Assembly: GCA_026954325.1 (NCBI GenBank)
Contig: JAIXKK010000028.1
Coordinates: forward strand, 1-64,000
DNA: 64,000 nt
Direction: 5' to 3'
Source of the DNA: Bryobacterales bacterium
GTDB taxonomy: Bacteria; Acidobacteriota; Terriglobia; Bryobacterales; Bryobacteraceae
In this document: piece by piece, positions 34,030-42,982 of the stretch
Numbering within the stretch: the stretch's first letter is position 1
How the letters are laid out: every line of letters starts with the position of its first letter
Notes under the pieces: generated by a model
Told to the model about the DNA's origin: nothing
The model's input: only the letters and a program-made list of their open reading frames with translations
Databases searched by the model: none
Position numbers and translations under genes: made by a program

Positions 34030-35579
34030 GCGAAACGCCGCGGCAGGTGAACCCGTGGCTGGTGGCCGTCGCGGTGATGTTCGGCACCTTCATGGAGGTG
34101 TTGGACACGACGGTGGTGAACGTCTCGCTGCCGCATATTGCGGGGAGCCTTTCGGCCACCATTGACGAGGCGACGTGGGCGCTCACGTCGTACCTGGTGG
34201 CGAACGCGATCATTCTGCCGATTACGGGGTGGCTGGCGAATTATTTCGGACGGAAACGTCTGTTGATGATGTCGGTGACGGGATTCACGCTGGCCTCGTT
34301 TTTTTGCGGCTTTGCGGTGTCGCTGCCGATGTTGATTGTGTTCCGGGTGATTCAAGGAGCGGCGGGAGGGGCGCTGCAGCCATTGTCGCAGGCGGTGCTG
34401 CTGGAGGCCTTTCCGCCGGAAAAGCGCGGGCAGGCGATGGGGTTCTGGGGGCTGGGGATTGTGGTGGCTCCGATTCTGGGTCCGGTGCTGGGGGGATGGC
34501 TGACGGACACCTATAGCTGGCGGTGGGTGTTCTACATCAACATTCCAGTTGGAATTGCGTCGATTATGATGACGCGCATGTTTATTTTTGACCCGCCGTA
34601 TATTCGGCGGGGCACGTCGGGCGTGGACTATTGGGGCATCGGGCTGCTGGCGGTGGGAATCGGAGCGCTGCAAATCGTGTTGGACAAAGGACAGCAGGAT
34701 GACTGGTTTGGCTCGCGCCTGATTGTGTATCTGCTTGCGGTGTCGGCGCTGGCCCTGACGGCGTTCGTGATCCACGAGATGACCACCGGCGCGCCGGTGG
34801 TCAACTTGCGGGTGTTCGGTGACCGGACATTCGCGACGGGAACGTTTCTGATGACGGTGCTGGGGTTCGTGCTTTATGGGAGCATGGTCTTACTGCCGAT
34901 CTGGATGCAGACGCTGCTGGGGTACCCCGCCGTGGCCGCGGGGATTGCTCTCGCGCCGCGCGGTCTGGGAAGTTTCCTGGCGATGCCGGTTGTCGGGATC
35001 CTGTTGAGCAAGCTGGACGCGCGCAAATTTCTCGCGTTCGGACTGGTGGTGGCGGCATTGACCCTCGTGCAATTCGGACGGCTGAACCTGGATGCGGGCT
35101 ATTGGGATTTCTTCTGGCCGCAGTTCGTGCAGGGAATTTCGCTCGCGTGCCTGTTCGTGCCGCTGACGACGGTTTCGATGGGACTGATACCGAAGGAACA
35201 GATGGGGAATGCGACAAGCATCTTCAATCTGCTGCGGAATACCGGCGGAAGCGTCGGGATCGCGACGGTGACGACGCTGGTTTCGCGCTACAGCCAGTCG
35301 CACGTTAATACGCTGGTGGCGCATGTGACACCGTACGATGGGGTGAGCCGTGGGATGATCGAGGGGTTGACGCAAGGGATGATGGCGCAAGGTTCACCGC
35401 CGGCGGTGGCGGCGAAGCAGGCGTATGCGGCGCTGTTCGGAATCATGCAGCGGCAGGCGGCGATGTTGTCGTTCTTGGATGTATTCTGGCTGCTGGGGCT
35501 GATTTTTCTCGGGCTGGTTCCGCTGGTGATGCTGATGCGGCGGCCGGCGAAGGGCGGGGGAAGCGTGGCGGCGCACTGA
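34026..35579 (+). CDS. EmrB/QacA-type MFS drug efflux transporter (DHA2, 14 membrane segments)
   Basis: About 518 residues from the ATG at 34026, which overlaps the upstream stop. The motif FMEVLDTTVVNVSLPHIAGS in the first membrane segment and RVIQGAAGGALQPLSQAVLL plus GPVLGGWLTDTYSWRWVFYI are diagnostic of the DHA2 family. It is the inner-membrane pump working with the EmrA-like and TolC-like proteins to expel hydrophobic compounds. It ends the operon. Confidence 0.93.
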   Translation: MSETPRQVNPWLVAVAVMFGTFMEVLDTTVVNVSLPHIAGSLSATIDEATWALTSYLVANAIILPITGWLANYFGRKRLLMMSVTGFTLASFFCGFAVSLPMLIVFRVIQGAAGGALQPLSQAVLLEAFPPEKRGQAMGFWGLGIVVAPILGPVLGGWLTDTYSWRWVFYINIPVGIASIMMTRMFIFDPPYIRRGTSGVDYWGIGLLAVGIGALQIVLDKGQQDDWFGSRLIVYLLAVSALALTAFVIHEMTTGAPVVNLRVFGDRTFATGTFLMTVLGFVLYGSMVLLPIWMQTLLGYPAVAAGIALAPRGLGSFLAMPVVGILLSKLDARKFLAFGLVVAALTLVQFGRLNLDAGYWDFFWPQFVQGISLACLFVPLTTVSMGLIPKEQMGNATSIFNLLRNTGGSVGIATVTTLVSRYSQSHVNTLVAHVTPYDGVSRGMIEGLTQGMMAQGSPPAVAAKQAYAALFGIMQRQAAMLSFLDVFWLLGLIFLGLVPLVMLMRRPAKGGGSVAAH

Positions 35580-35614
35580 GCGGAACTTAAGCTGATTGAG
35601 GTGAGGTGCCGGCG

Positions 35615-38272
35615 ATGAAACAGTCTCCGATAACCCGGCGCGATTGCGCGAAAGGAATCGTGGCGGCCGCGGGGCAGCGGCTCGCCGCGGCAACCAGGCG
35701 ATACCAACTCGGCAACGAGGGACTTGAGCTGTCCTTGGACGTGGACGGCGGGAAAGTGGTCCGGAAAGCGATCTCAAACCGGTTGACGGGCGACAGCTTC
35801 GAATTGCCGCCCGGCGAGTTTCAACTGGAGTTCGGTTCCGGCGGGATTCTATCGGCGGCGGAGTTGTCCGCTGATGCCGCCACGGGCAGCCGGGAAGGCC
35901 TGGAACTTCGGTATACCGGCTCTCGTGGCGATCCGGAGGTCCGGGTGCGTTACCACTTGCCGCCCGGCAAGGCCTACCTGCGCAAACAGATTTCGCTCCG
36001 GTGCGGCGGTGAACCCCGCCGCCTGCTGCGCGCCGATCTCGATGACTGGGGCGGCGTCAAACGGAACTGGGCTTCCATGCACGCCGACCGGGAGCCCTAT
36101 GGCAGCCATCCGGTATTCTGCGGCTCTCTGTGGGCCGGCGTCGAATTTCCGGCTGCGTTTAACGAGTACGGCCCGGAGGGGTTCGTGCTCAGAAGCAGGC
36201 CCGGCGGCATCGAGATCGGGCGGGAATGGGTGGAATTACACTCCACCGCCGCCGGCGCGGCCGAACCGCTGCGCGTTTACGAGGCATTTCTCGAATATCT
36301 CGAGGATATACGGCTGGCGCCGCCCCGGCTCGTGGCGTGTTACAACTCCTGGTGGACGCTTCCCACCGTTGTCACGCAATCCGATAACCTCGCCTTGATT
36401 CAGGACCTGAAGGCAAAGATGTATGACCGGTTCGGCGTCTTCTTCGATATCGTCACCACCGACATGGGTTGGAGCGATCCCCGAACCATCTGGCGGATTG
36501 ACCGCTCCATTCTGCCGCGGGGATTCGATGATATCCGGGCAATCGTCGAGCCGGCGGGCGCCAGGCTGGGCTTGTGGATGTCTCCGAGCGAGGTGTACCC
36601 GCCGGTGTGCGATTACGCATACCTGGAAAAGCAAGGCTACGTGGTGTTGTGGAACAATCGCGGCCGCCACGGGGAGAAACGGTTCGCGCTATCGCTGGCC
36701 GATCCGAAATACCGGGACGAGGTGAAATCGCGGCTACGCAAGCTGATTCGTGAAAACGGCCTCGGACATATCAAGTACGACGGCTTCGTCGCCGAGGAAC
36801 CGCGGGCGCACCACGGGCTATTGCCCGGCAAGGATTCGGTCGAACCTCTGGCCGCCTATTCGCTGGAACTGCTGAACGCCTCCAAGCAGGAGGATCCAAA
36901 CCTGGTCACCGAGCCGACTTACATGAACTCGCTGGCCAATTACATCAGCCCGTGGATTCTGAAGTACTCCGATAGCGTGTGGGGCAACTCGGGAGGGGAC
37001 TGCCCGCGGGGTATCGGTCCGGCGCCCGACTATCGTGAATCCCATACGACTGCGCGGGAGTACTACATTTTCTCTTCCATGCGCGAGTTCTGGCTGCCGC
37101 AGAACGCGGTCCACTACTTTGATATCGTGCATTGCGACGAGGGGACCGGCTTCGCCAACCATGCGGCCATGGCTTTCGGCCGCGGCCGGTTCTTCCTCTC
37201 GACCTACCTCAATCCAAAATTCATGGATATGGACGACTGGCGCATCTATGCGGGATTGCTGAAGTGGGCGCGAAACAATAGGGATTTGATGCGGAACACC
37301 GTGATAGCTCCGTCCCGCGTGGAATTAGGCGAACCGTACGTTTACGGACACTGGCTCGGCATGCGCGGTGTGCTGGCGGTGAGAAATCCTTCCAACGAGA
37401 CGAAGGATTTCACCCTGGACCTGCGGAAGGCAGGCGCGCCCAAGGCGCTGGCCGGCGCAGTGTGCTACAGCCAGTATCCTTACCGGCGCGGAATCGCCTC
37501 CGGGCTGGGCGGCTCATCGGCTGTCGAACTGCGTCTCGCCCCCTGGGAACTGCTCTTTCTGGAAGTGGAGCCGCGATCAGGCATTCGCGAACCGGTGGCC
37601 CTCGGCGCCCGGTGGTACCGGGAAGCGGACGGGATGTCGGTCGTGGCCGATCCGGGCGGCGAAACGGTCCGGTTGCTTGTGCCGGGCGGAGCGGAGCAGA
37701 TCATTCGCCCCTCCACGCGCGCGTCCGCCGGGCTGCGTGGCGAAATGCTCTCGGAAACAGTGCGCAGGCTGCCGGAAACAGAGTGGCTGATAGAAAACAA
37801 TGAGCGGCAGCCTTCCTCGAGCTTCGATCTGGAATGCTCCGTCGGCGTGCCCGCGGGCGCCCGCGGCAAGGTCTTGTTGTTGGTGGAGTTCCCCGGCCGC
37901 CGGCTCCACGCGAACCACTGCGGCGCGCTGGTGAACGGACAGAGCGCGGCGGTGGTGGAAAGTTCCTCCGCGGGCCACATCGGCTATCCGGTGAGTTCGC
38001 CCGGGAATTTCTGGAAAGACGCGCACTCTTACGAAAGCGAATGGAGTTGGCATATCTGTGAGGTTTCCGCCGGCGCCTCACGAGTAAGATTTCGCGGCGC
38101 CGCGGCACACCCATCTCCGAAGTTGGGTGTGTGGCTATGGACGGAACAGGATCTGGCCGGCGGCGCCACCCACGTGGCAACGAGTTGTCCCGATCCGCGG
38201 ATGCCGCAATATCGCGAACATCTCGAGCGCGGCGGCATCTGTCTCAAGCGCCCGGGCCAGGGGCTTGGATAA
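35615..38272 (+). CDS. Alpha-galactosidase-like glycoside hydrolase (GH36/GH-D clan type)
   Basis: About 885 residues. The start ATG at 35615 has GAGG eight bases upstream; a GTG at 35606 is possible. The N-terminus (SPITRRDCAKGIVAAAG) looks like a Tat-type leader. A beta-sandwich domain (to about 230) precedes a TIM barrel with ARLGLWMSPSEVYPP and GHIKYDGF, whose Asp389 is in the position of the catalytic nucleophile of clan GH-D. A long C-terminal beta-rich region may be a carbohydrate-binding module. It probably cleaves alpha-linked galactosides or related sugars outside the cytoplasm; the exact substrate is unknown. Confidence 0.75.
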   Translation: MKQSPITRRDCAKGIVAAAGQRLAAATRRYQLGNEGLELSLDVDGGKVVRKAISNRLTGDSFELPPGEFQLEFGSGGILSAAELSADAATGSREGLELRYTGSRGDPEVRVRYHLPPGKAYLRKQISLRCGGEPRRLLRADLDDWGGVKRNWASMHADREPYGSHPVFCGSLWAGVEFPAAFNEYGPEGFVLRSRPGGIEIGREWVELHSTAAGAAEPLRVYEAFLEYLEDIRLAPPRLVACYNSWWTLPTVVTQSDNLALIQDLKAKMYDRFGVFFDIVTTDMGWSDPRTIWRIDRSILPRGFDDIRAIVEPAGARLGLWMSPSEVYPPVCDYAYLEKQGYVVLWNNRGRHGEKRFALSLADPKYRDEVKSRLRKLIRENGLGHIKYDGFVAEEPRAHHGLLPGKDSVEPLAAYSLELLNASKQEDPNLVTEPTYMNSLANYISPWILKYSDSVWGNSGGDCPRGIGPAPDYRESHTTAREYYIFSSMREFWLPQNAVHYFDIVHCDEGTGFANHAAMAFGRGRFFLSTYLNPKFMDMDDWRIYAGLLKWARNNRDLMRNTVIAPSRVELGEPYVYGHWLGMRGVLAVRNPSNETKDFTLDLRKAGAPKALAGAVCYSQYPYRRGIASGLGGSSAVELRLAPWELLFLEVEPRSGIREPVALGARWYREADGMSVVADPGGETVRLLVPGGAEQIIRPSTRASAGLRGEMLSETVRRLPETEWLIENNERQPSSSFDLECSVGVPAGARGKVLLLVEFPGRRLHANHCGALVNGQSAAVVESSSAGHIGYPVSSPGNFWKDAHSYESEWSWHICEVSAGASRVRFRGAAAHPSPKLGVWLWTEQDLAGGATHVATSCPDPRMPQYREHLERGGICLKRPGQGLG

Positions 38273-38314
38273 AGCTGTCCGATGTTGGCGCCGCATTGAG
38301 CAGGAGGCAATCGT

Positions 38315-39055
38315 TTGGCGAAGCTGAGTGATTTGAAAATGACGTATTGGTTGTACATGAAGGCGTACCGCTACCGGAGCGCGGAATGGCGGCCGGGGGC
38401 GGAGTTGCGGAAGCCGCTTTCCGGGGCGCGAGTGGCGGTGATTACGACGGCGGCGTTTTATTTGCCGGATCAGCCGGCGTTTGACGAGACGTTCCGGGGC
38501 GGCGATTATTCGTACCGGGTGATTCCCGCTGACGCCGGTTTGAAGAGTCTGCGGATTGCGCACAAGAGCGATGCGTTTGATGCGTCGGGAATCGAGAGCG
38601 ACAGGAATCTGGCGCTGCCGCTGGACCGGTTGCGGGAAATGGCGGCGGAGGGCGTGATTGGCGCCGTGGCGCCGCGGCACTTCAGTTTCATGGGATCGAT
38701 TCCGTCGCCGGGGAGGCTCGTGGCGGAGACGGCGCCGGAGGCGGCGGCGATGCTGCGGGAGGACGGAGTCGACGCGGTACTGCTGACGCCGGTTTGACCC
38801 CTTTGTCATCAGTCCGTGGGACTGATACAGAGCGTGGTGGAACGGTCGGGAATACCGACAGTGTCGGTTACGGTGCTGCGGGAGATAACGGAGCGGGTGA
38901 GTCCGCCGCGGGCGCTGTTCGTGGACCGGCCGCTGGGGTATCCGCTCGGAGCGCCGAACGACAAGGTGGCGCAGAGAAGGGTGATTGTCGCCGCGCTTTC
39001 GCTGCTGGGGAGCGAGGACAACCGGCCTTTCGTGAAGGAATACGCGGACGGGTGA
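38315..39055 (+). CDS. GrdB/PrdB-like selenoprotein with in-frame UGA (selenocysteine)
   Basis: A reductase selenoprotein B family member (glycine/sarcosine/betaine/D-proline reductase family) of 246 residues. The TTG start at 38315 has AGGAGG seven bases upstream. The frame runs to a TGA at 38795-38797 (codon 161) and then continues in the same frame for 85 codons to a second stop at 39053-39055. Both halves match one family: GVIGAVAPRHFSFMGSIPSP before, and CHQSVGLIQSVVERSGIPTV, then SPPRALFVDRPLGYPLGAP after. The UGA lies in VLLTPV-U-PLC, giving a UxxC redox motif; relatives have Cys or Sec there. A perfect hairpin follows the UGA. Expected to be a cytoplasmic thiol/selenol oxidoreductase; its substrate is unknown. 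selA, selB, selC and selD are not in the window. Confidence 0.88.
38808..38826 (+). promoter_or_regulatory. Bacterial SECIS-like hairpin
   Basis: ATCAGTCC (38808-38815), loop GTG (38816-38818), GGACTGAT (38819-38826) form a perfect 8-bp stem. The apical loop begins 18 nucleotides after the UGA and contains G-U, as expected for the SelB-binding bacterial SECIS element. The hairpin lies inside the coding region, as is normal in bacteria. Confidence 0.85.
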
Positions 39056-39128
39056 TGGCCCTCCCGACATCACGGATAAAACATGCCTGATTCGTGAAGT
39101 TTTGTCCCGTGTCCGCCCTCAAAAATGT

Positions 39129-39144
39129 TGTGACTTCCGTCACA
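39129..39144. promoter_or_regulatory. Perfect CRP/FNR-superfamily palindrome upstream of the nos operon
   Basis: TGTGA-CTTCCG-TCACA is a perfect palindrome identical in its arms to the CRP consensus and close to NNR/Dnr-type sites. It lies 36 bp before the proposed start of the first nos-operon gene. Its centre (39136.5) is 41.5 bp upstream of the start predicted by the GATACT box, the class II activator position. A Crp/Fnr-family regulator responding to oxygen or nitric oxide is a natural controller of nosZ. Confidence 0.7.
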
Positions 39145-39165
39145 GCCAAAGCAGCCAACTCATCC

Positions 39166-39171
39166 GATACT
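39166..39171 (+). promoter_or_regulatory. Candidate -10 box (GATACT) of the nos operon
   Basis: GATACT lies 9 bp before the ATG at 39180 and a class II distance from the palindrome. If it is used, transcription begins at about 39178 and the messenger is essentially leaderless, or translation starts at a later codon such as the GTG at about 39207. Confidence 0.4.
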
Positions 39172-39179
39172 CAAGGCGA

Positions 39180-41132
39180 ATGCCTAGACCCGAATCGGAA
39201 CCGAGAGTGGACTACCATGTCACGATTCCGGACATCCAATTTTGGATGGACATGGTTCCCTGTCAGGCGGCATGCCCGGTGCGGACGGACGCGGGACGCT
39301 ATGTGCAACTGATCGCCGCGGGAGAGTATGAGCAGGCTTATCTCACGGCGCGGTCGCCGAATCCGTTCGCGAGCGTGTGCGGCCGGGTGTGCGCGGCCCC
39401 TTGCGAAGACAGATGCCGGCGAGGGAAGATCGACGCTCCGGTGAGCATCCGGGCGCTGAAGCGATTCGTGACGGAGCAGTATGGGGCGGAATCGCTGGCG
39501 CCGGAGACGCAACAGCAACTCTTTCAGATAGGCTCCGATCCGGGGAACAAGACCGTCTGGCATTTGCCTCTGCTGCGCGAGAGCCGGCGGCAGCAATCGC
39601 GGGGCAAGAAGGTGGCGGTGATCGGCGCTGGTCCGGCGGGATTGTCCTGCGCGCACGATCTCGCTCTGATGGGCTACGCGGTCACGGTATTTGAAGGCAG
39701 CGATACTCCCGGCGGCATGATGTATCACGGCATCCCGGAATTCCGGCTGACACGGTCTTTGATTCACAAGGAGATCGGCCGAATTCTCGAGATGGGGGCT
39801 GAGTTGCGGCTGAGTTCTCCCTTGACGCCGGAGTTCGGATTGGCGGAACTGCGGGAACAAGGCTACGAGGCTGTGTTCTTGAGCGTGGGTACGCAGAGCG
39901 GGCGCGGCCTGGGCATCGAGGGAGCCGATCTGGACGGAGTGATCCGGGCAATCGACTATCTGTTGAATGTGAACAATGGCTATCGTGTGGAGTTGGGCAA
40001 CAAGGTAGTGGTGATCGGCGGCGGGTTCGTGGCGTTTGACGCCGCGCGCATGGCGCTGCGCGGCGCAACGGACGAAGGCCCCGCGGCGGACATGGCGCCG
40101 GCGCTCGATGCGGCGCGTTCGGCGTTGCGGGCAGGGATATCCGACGTGACGATGATGAGCCTGGAATCGTTTGACGAGTTGCCGGTGATGCGCACGGCCC
40201 AGGGGAAAGAGGAGTTCGAAGAGGCACGCCGGGAAGGCATCCGCTTCGTGACGCAGCGGAGCGCCCGCAGATTCGTGGGGGAGAACGGCCGCGTGAAGCA
40301 GATTGAGCTGATCGGAGTGCGGCGCACGTATGACGACAGCGGCCGCTTCAACCCGGAGTTTGACGACACGGTTCGCGAGGTGGTGGAAGCCGACACTGTG
40401 ATTCTGGCGATCGGACAGCAGACGGATCTGTCGTTTCTGAAGCCTGAAGACGGAGTGGAGTTGACTCCGCGGCGTACGGTGAAGGTGGACACACAGACGC
40501 TTGCGACGAGCGCCGCGGGCGTATATGCGGGCGGCGATGCGGCGTTTGGGCCGCGCAATTTGATTGAAGCGGTGGCGAACGGCAAGCAGGCCGCGCTTTC
40601 GATTGACAACTATCTGCGCGGGGTGAGCGGATTGCCTGAAGTGCGGCTGCAAATCAGCAAGATCCGCGCGAGAGACTATACGACCAGCCCGGACTACGAC
40701 AAGTTGGCCCGCGAAGCGCCGCCGTCGATCGATCTGAAGCGGAGGACCGGCATCTCCGAAGTAGAGACGGCATATAGCGAAGAGGAAGCGCGGCGGCAGG
40801 CGGAGCGCTGCCTGATGTGCCACATCCAAACGGTGTATGACCCGGACAAGTGCGTGCTGTGCAACCGCTGCGTGGATGTCTGCCCGGAATACTGCCTGAA
40901 GCTGATCCCGGTGGAGGAAGCCTCCCTGGAGGGAATAACGGCCGAGGAGATCCGGCGGTTTTACGGCGACGGCGAGAAGGGCGGCGGGCAGCTCTCGGTG
41001 ATGATCAAGGACGACGAGAAGTGCATTCGGTGCGGATTGTGCGCGCTGCGCTGCCCCACGGATGCTATGACGATGGAGGTCTTCTTCTATGAAGAGTCTG
41101 AAACAATGGCTCGCCAGGCTGGCTCGCGCTGA
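39180..41132 (+). CDS. FAD/NAD(P)-binding oxidoreductase with Fe-S centres (glutamate synthase small subunit-like)
   Basis: About 650 residues. The N-terminal Fe-S region has VPCQAACPVRTDAGRY and CGRVCAAPCEDRCRRG. An FAD-binding motif follows (VAVIGAGPAGLSCAHDLALM) and a second dinucleotide motif (VVVIGGGFVAFDAARMALRG). The C-terminus carries two ferredoxin-type [4Fe-4S] clusters, CVLCNRCVDVCP and CIRCGLCALRCP. Such flavoproteins oxidise NAD(P)H or ferredoxin, and are found next to Rieske/cytochrome b genes in several phyla. Here it heads the nos operon and overlaps the Rieske gene by 44 bp, so it may feed or regulate the quinol-cytochrome branch. The start is uncertain because the putative promoter lies so close. 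Confidence 0.85.
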   Translation: MPRPESEPRVDYHVTIPDIQFWMDMVPCQAACPVRTDAGRYVQLIAAGEYEQAYLTARSPNPFASVCGRVCAAPCEDRCRRGKIDAPVSIRALKRFVTEQYGAESLAPETQQQLFQIGSDPGNKTVWHLPLLRESRRQQSRGKKVAVIGAGPAGLSCAHDLALMGYAVTVFEGSDTPGGMMYHGIPEFRLTRSLIHKEIGRILEMGAELRLSSPLTPEFGLAELREQGYEAVFLSVGTQSGRGLGIEGADLDGVIRAIDYLLNVNNGYRVELGNKVVVIGGGFVAFDAARMALRGATDEGPAADMAPALDAARSALRAGISDVTMMSLESFDELPVMRTAQGKEEFEEARREGIRFVTQRSARRFVGENGRVKQIELIGVRRTYDDSGRFNPEFDDTVREVVEADTVILAIGQQTDLSFLKPEDGVELTPRRTVKVDTQTLATSAAGVYAGGDAAFGPRNLIEAVANGKQAALSIDNYLRGVSGLPEVRLQISKIRARDYTTSPDYDKLAREAPPSIDLKRRTGISEVETAYSEEEARRQAERCLMCHIQTVYDPDKCVLCNRCVDVCPEYCLKLIPVEEASLEGITAEEIRRFYGDGEKGGGQLSVMIKDDEKCIRCGLCALRCPTDAMTMEVFFYEESETMARQAGSR

Positions 41133-41658
41133 GAAACTGCGCCAAAGCCCGTGCCGGGCGCGCGGAACCACACGGCGCACTCTGTTTGAGAAGATCGGCG
41201 TGGGATCGTTGCTGACCGGCATCGCCGGACTGTGTTATGCGATGATGCGGCCGCTCGTTCCGGATGTTCTTTATGAACAGGCGCGGCGGTTCAAGGCGGG
41301 CACGCCGGATTCGTTTCCCGAGGGAGCCTCATTTCTCGAGGAACAGCGGCTGTTCATCTTCCGCCGGGACAAGACTTTTCACGCCATTTCCGCGGTGTGC
41401 ACGCACTTGGGATGCACGGTGAAGATGGTGAATCTCAACCAGCCGAAGACCGTACAGATCGGCGGCAAGCCGGTGGAGGTTCACTACGAGTTTGCGTGCC
41501 CGTGTCATGGATCAAAGTATTACAGCGATGGTTCGAACTACGCGGGCCCGGCGCCCAGATCATTGGAATGGTACAAGCTCGAGGTGGCGCCGGATGACGG
41601 CAGGCTGGTTGTCGATATGAGTGAACCGGTAGACAAGAACTTCCGGCTCACGGTGTAA
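41089..41658 (+). CDS. Rieske iron-sulfur protein
   Basis: 189 residues. A membrane anchor sits at about 36-53 after a basic N-terminus (TTRRTLFEKIGVGSLLTGIA). The [2Fe-2S] ligands are in CTHLGC (104-109: Cys104, His106) and CPCHGS (137-142: Cys137, His140), with Cys109 and Cys139 in the usual disulfide positions. It transfers electrons from quinol at the cytochrome b to the cytochrome c partner. A GGAGG lies nine bases before the ATG, inside the previous gene. It belongs to a bc-type complex with the next two genes. Confidence 0.95.
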   Translation: MKSLKQWLARLARAEKLRQSPCRARGTTRRTLFEKIGVGSLLTGIAGLCYAMMRPLVPDVLYEQARRFKAGTPDSFPEGASFLEEQRLFIFRRDKTFHAISAVCTHLGCTVKMVNLNQPKTVQIGGKPVEVHYEFACPCHGSKYYSDGSNYAGPAPRSLEWYKLEVAPDDGRLVVDMSEPVDKNFRLTV

Positions 41659-41665
41659 GGAGCGT

Positions 41666-42982
41666 GTGATGGAGGCCAAGCGCGGCATACTCGAAAAATT
41701 GTTCTGGACATGGACTCCGAAGACCGAACGCGAGGCGGGCGATTCCGTGGTGCGGAATCTCCTCCTGCACTGGTTTCCGGCAAAGGTCACGAAGGCAAGT
41801 CTGAGCTTCGGGTATTCATTCTGGCTGGGCACGATATCGGCGGTGCTGTTCGCCCTGCTGGTTCTGACGGGAATGATTCTGATGTTCCTGTACGTGCCGT
41901 CGGTGGAGCGGGCGTATCAATCCATTAAAGACATCGAGTTTGTGGTGGCGTTCGGATGGTATCTGCGCGGCGTTCACCGCATTTCCGCGCACCTGATGGT
42001 GGCGGTGGTGTTCCTGCACATGGTGCGCGTGTTTCTGACCGGCGCATACCGCAACGGGGTGGCGGTGCAACAGAACCGGCCGTTGAACTGGATCGTCGGA
42101 GTCGTGTTGCTTCTCTGTACGCTGCTGCTCTCGTTCACGGGATATCTGCTCCCCTGGGACCAGTTGGCGTACTGGGCGATCACGGTGGGCGCCAACATCG
42201 CCAGCGCGGCCCCGGTGATTGGAGAACGGATCCGGTTCGTGCTGCTCGGCGGAACCACGATTGACCAGAACACGCTGATTCGTTTCTATGTGCTGCACTG
42301 CTTCTTCCTGCCCGTGGTGGTGCTGTTTCTCTTCGCGTGGCACATGTGGCGCATCCGGAAGGATCACGGGTTGGCTTGCGTCGACCAGTTGGCGCGAACG
42401 CAAAAACAAGTGCCGGCCCTCGTGCCCACGAAGACATACTCGCTGCTTGGGGTGGCGAAGGGGCGCACGGTGCACGTCGAGGCGTCGCTGGTCGACGAAG
42501 AGGCGGAAACCGTACCATCGTCGCCGAATCTCACCGAGCGATTGCTGCTGGTTACCCTTGCGACGGTCGTGGCGGTGTCCGTGCTGGCGATACTGTTGCC
42601 TACGCCGTTGGAAGAGGCCGCGAATCCAAGAGTAACTCCCAACCCGGCCAAGGCGCCCTGGTACTTCCTGTGGCTGCAGGAACTGGTGACCGACACGACG
42701 ATTCATCTCGGCGGATTCACGATCAACGGGGCATTTATAGGCGGCATCCTGATACCCGGCCTGATTGTAGCCGGGCTGATCGTATGGCCGTTTTTCGATC
42801 GAAGCCCGGTCTCGGCCGTGGGCGTCTGGTTTGCCGCGGCGCGCCGCCGGCAAAACACCGTCTTTCTGCTGTTGGTGCTGGCCGTGCTTGTGCTGACGAT
42901 TATCGGAACCTTTCTCCGTGGGCCGTCCTGGAATTTTTACTGGCCCTGGGACGTTTGGCCCGAGACGCCCAAACATTTCTGA
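41666..42982 (+). CDS. Cytochrome b (fused b6/subunit IV type) of a quinol:cytochrome c complex
   Basis: 438 residues with about eight membrane helices. Haem-ligand histidines are visible in HRISAHLMVAVVFLHM and in the fourth-helix region VLHCFFLPVVVLFLFAWHMW. SFTGYLLPWDQLAYWAITVG is the conserved loop after the third helix. The Qo-site PEWY motif is replaced by APWYFLWLQEL, as in several menaquinol-oxidising relatives. N- and C-terminal halves are fused, unlike the split b6f proteins. It oxidises membrane quinol for the Nos pathway. It lies 8 bp after the Rieske stop. Confidence 0.93.
   Translation: MMEAKRGILEKLFWTWTPKTEREAGDSVVRNLLLHWFPAKVTKASLSFGYSFWLGTISAVLFALLVLTGMILMFLYVPSVERAYQSIKDIEFVVAFGWYLRGVHRISAHLMVAVVFLHMVRVFLTGAYRNGVAVQQNRPLNWIVGVVLLLCTLLLSFTGYLLPWDQLAYWAITVGANIASAAPVIGERIRFVLLGGTTIDQNTLIRFYVLHCFFLPVVVLFLFAWHMWRIRKDHGLACVDQLARTQKQVPALVPTKTYSLLGVAKGRTVHVEASLVDEEAETVPSSPNLTERLLLVTLATVVAVSVLAILLPTPLEEAANPRVTPNPAKAPWYFLWLQELVTDTTIHLGGFTINGAFIGGILIPGLIVAGLIVWPFFDRSPVSAVGVWFAAARRRQNTVFLLLVLAVLVLTIIGTFLRGPSWNFYWPWDVWPETPKHF

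Noticed and set aside
38798..39055. Separate small gene downstream of the UGA
   Set aside because: It has no start codon with a ribosome-binding site of its own, and its sequence continues the family of the upstream part, so one selenoprotein gene explains both.
39171..41222. Long minus-strand frame opposite the flavoprotein gene
   Set aside because: It is His- and Arg-rich shadow sequence, while the plus strand has motif-complete flavoprotein and ferredoxin domains.
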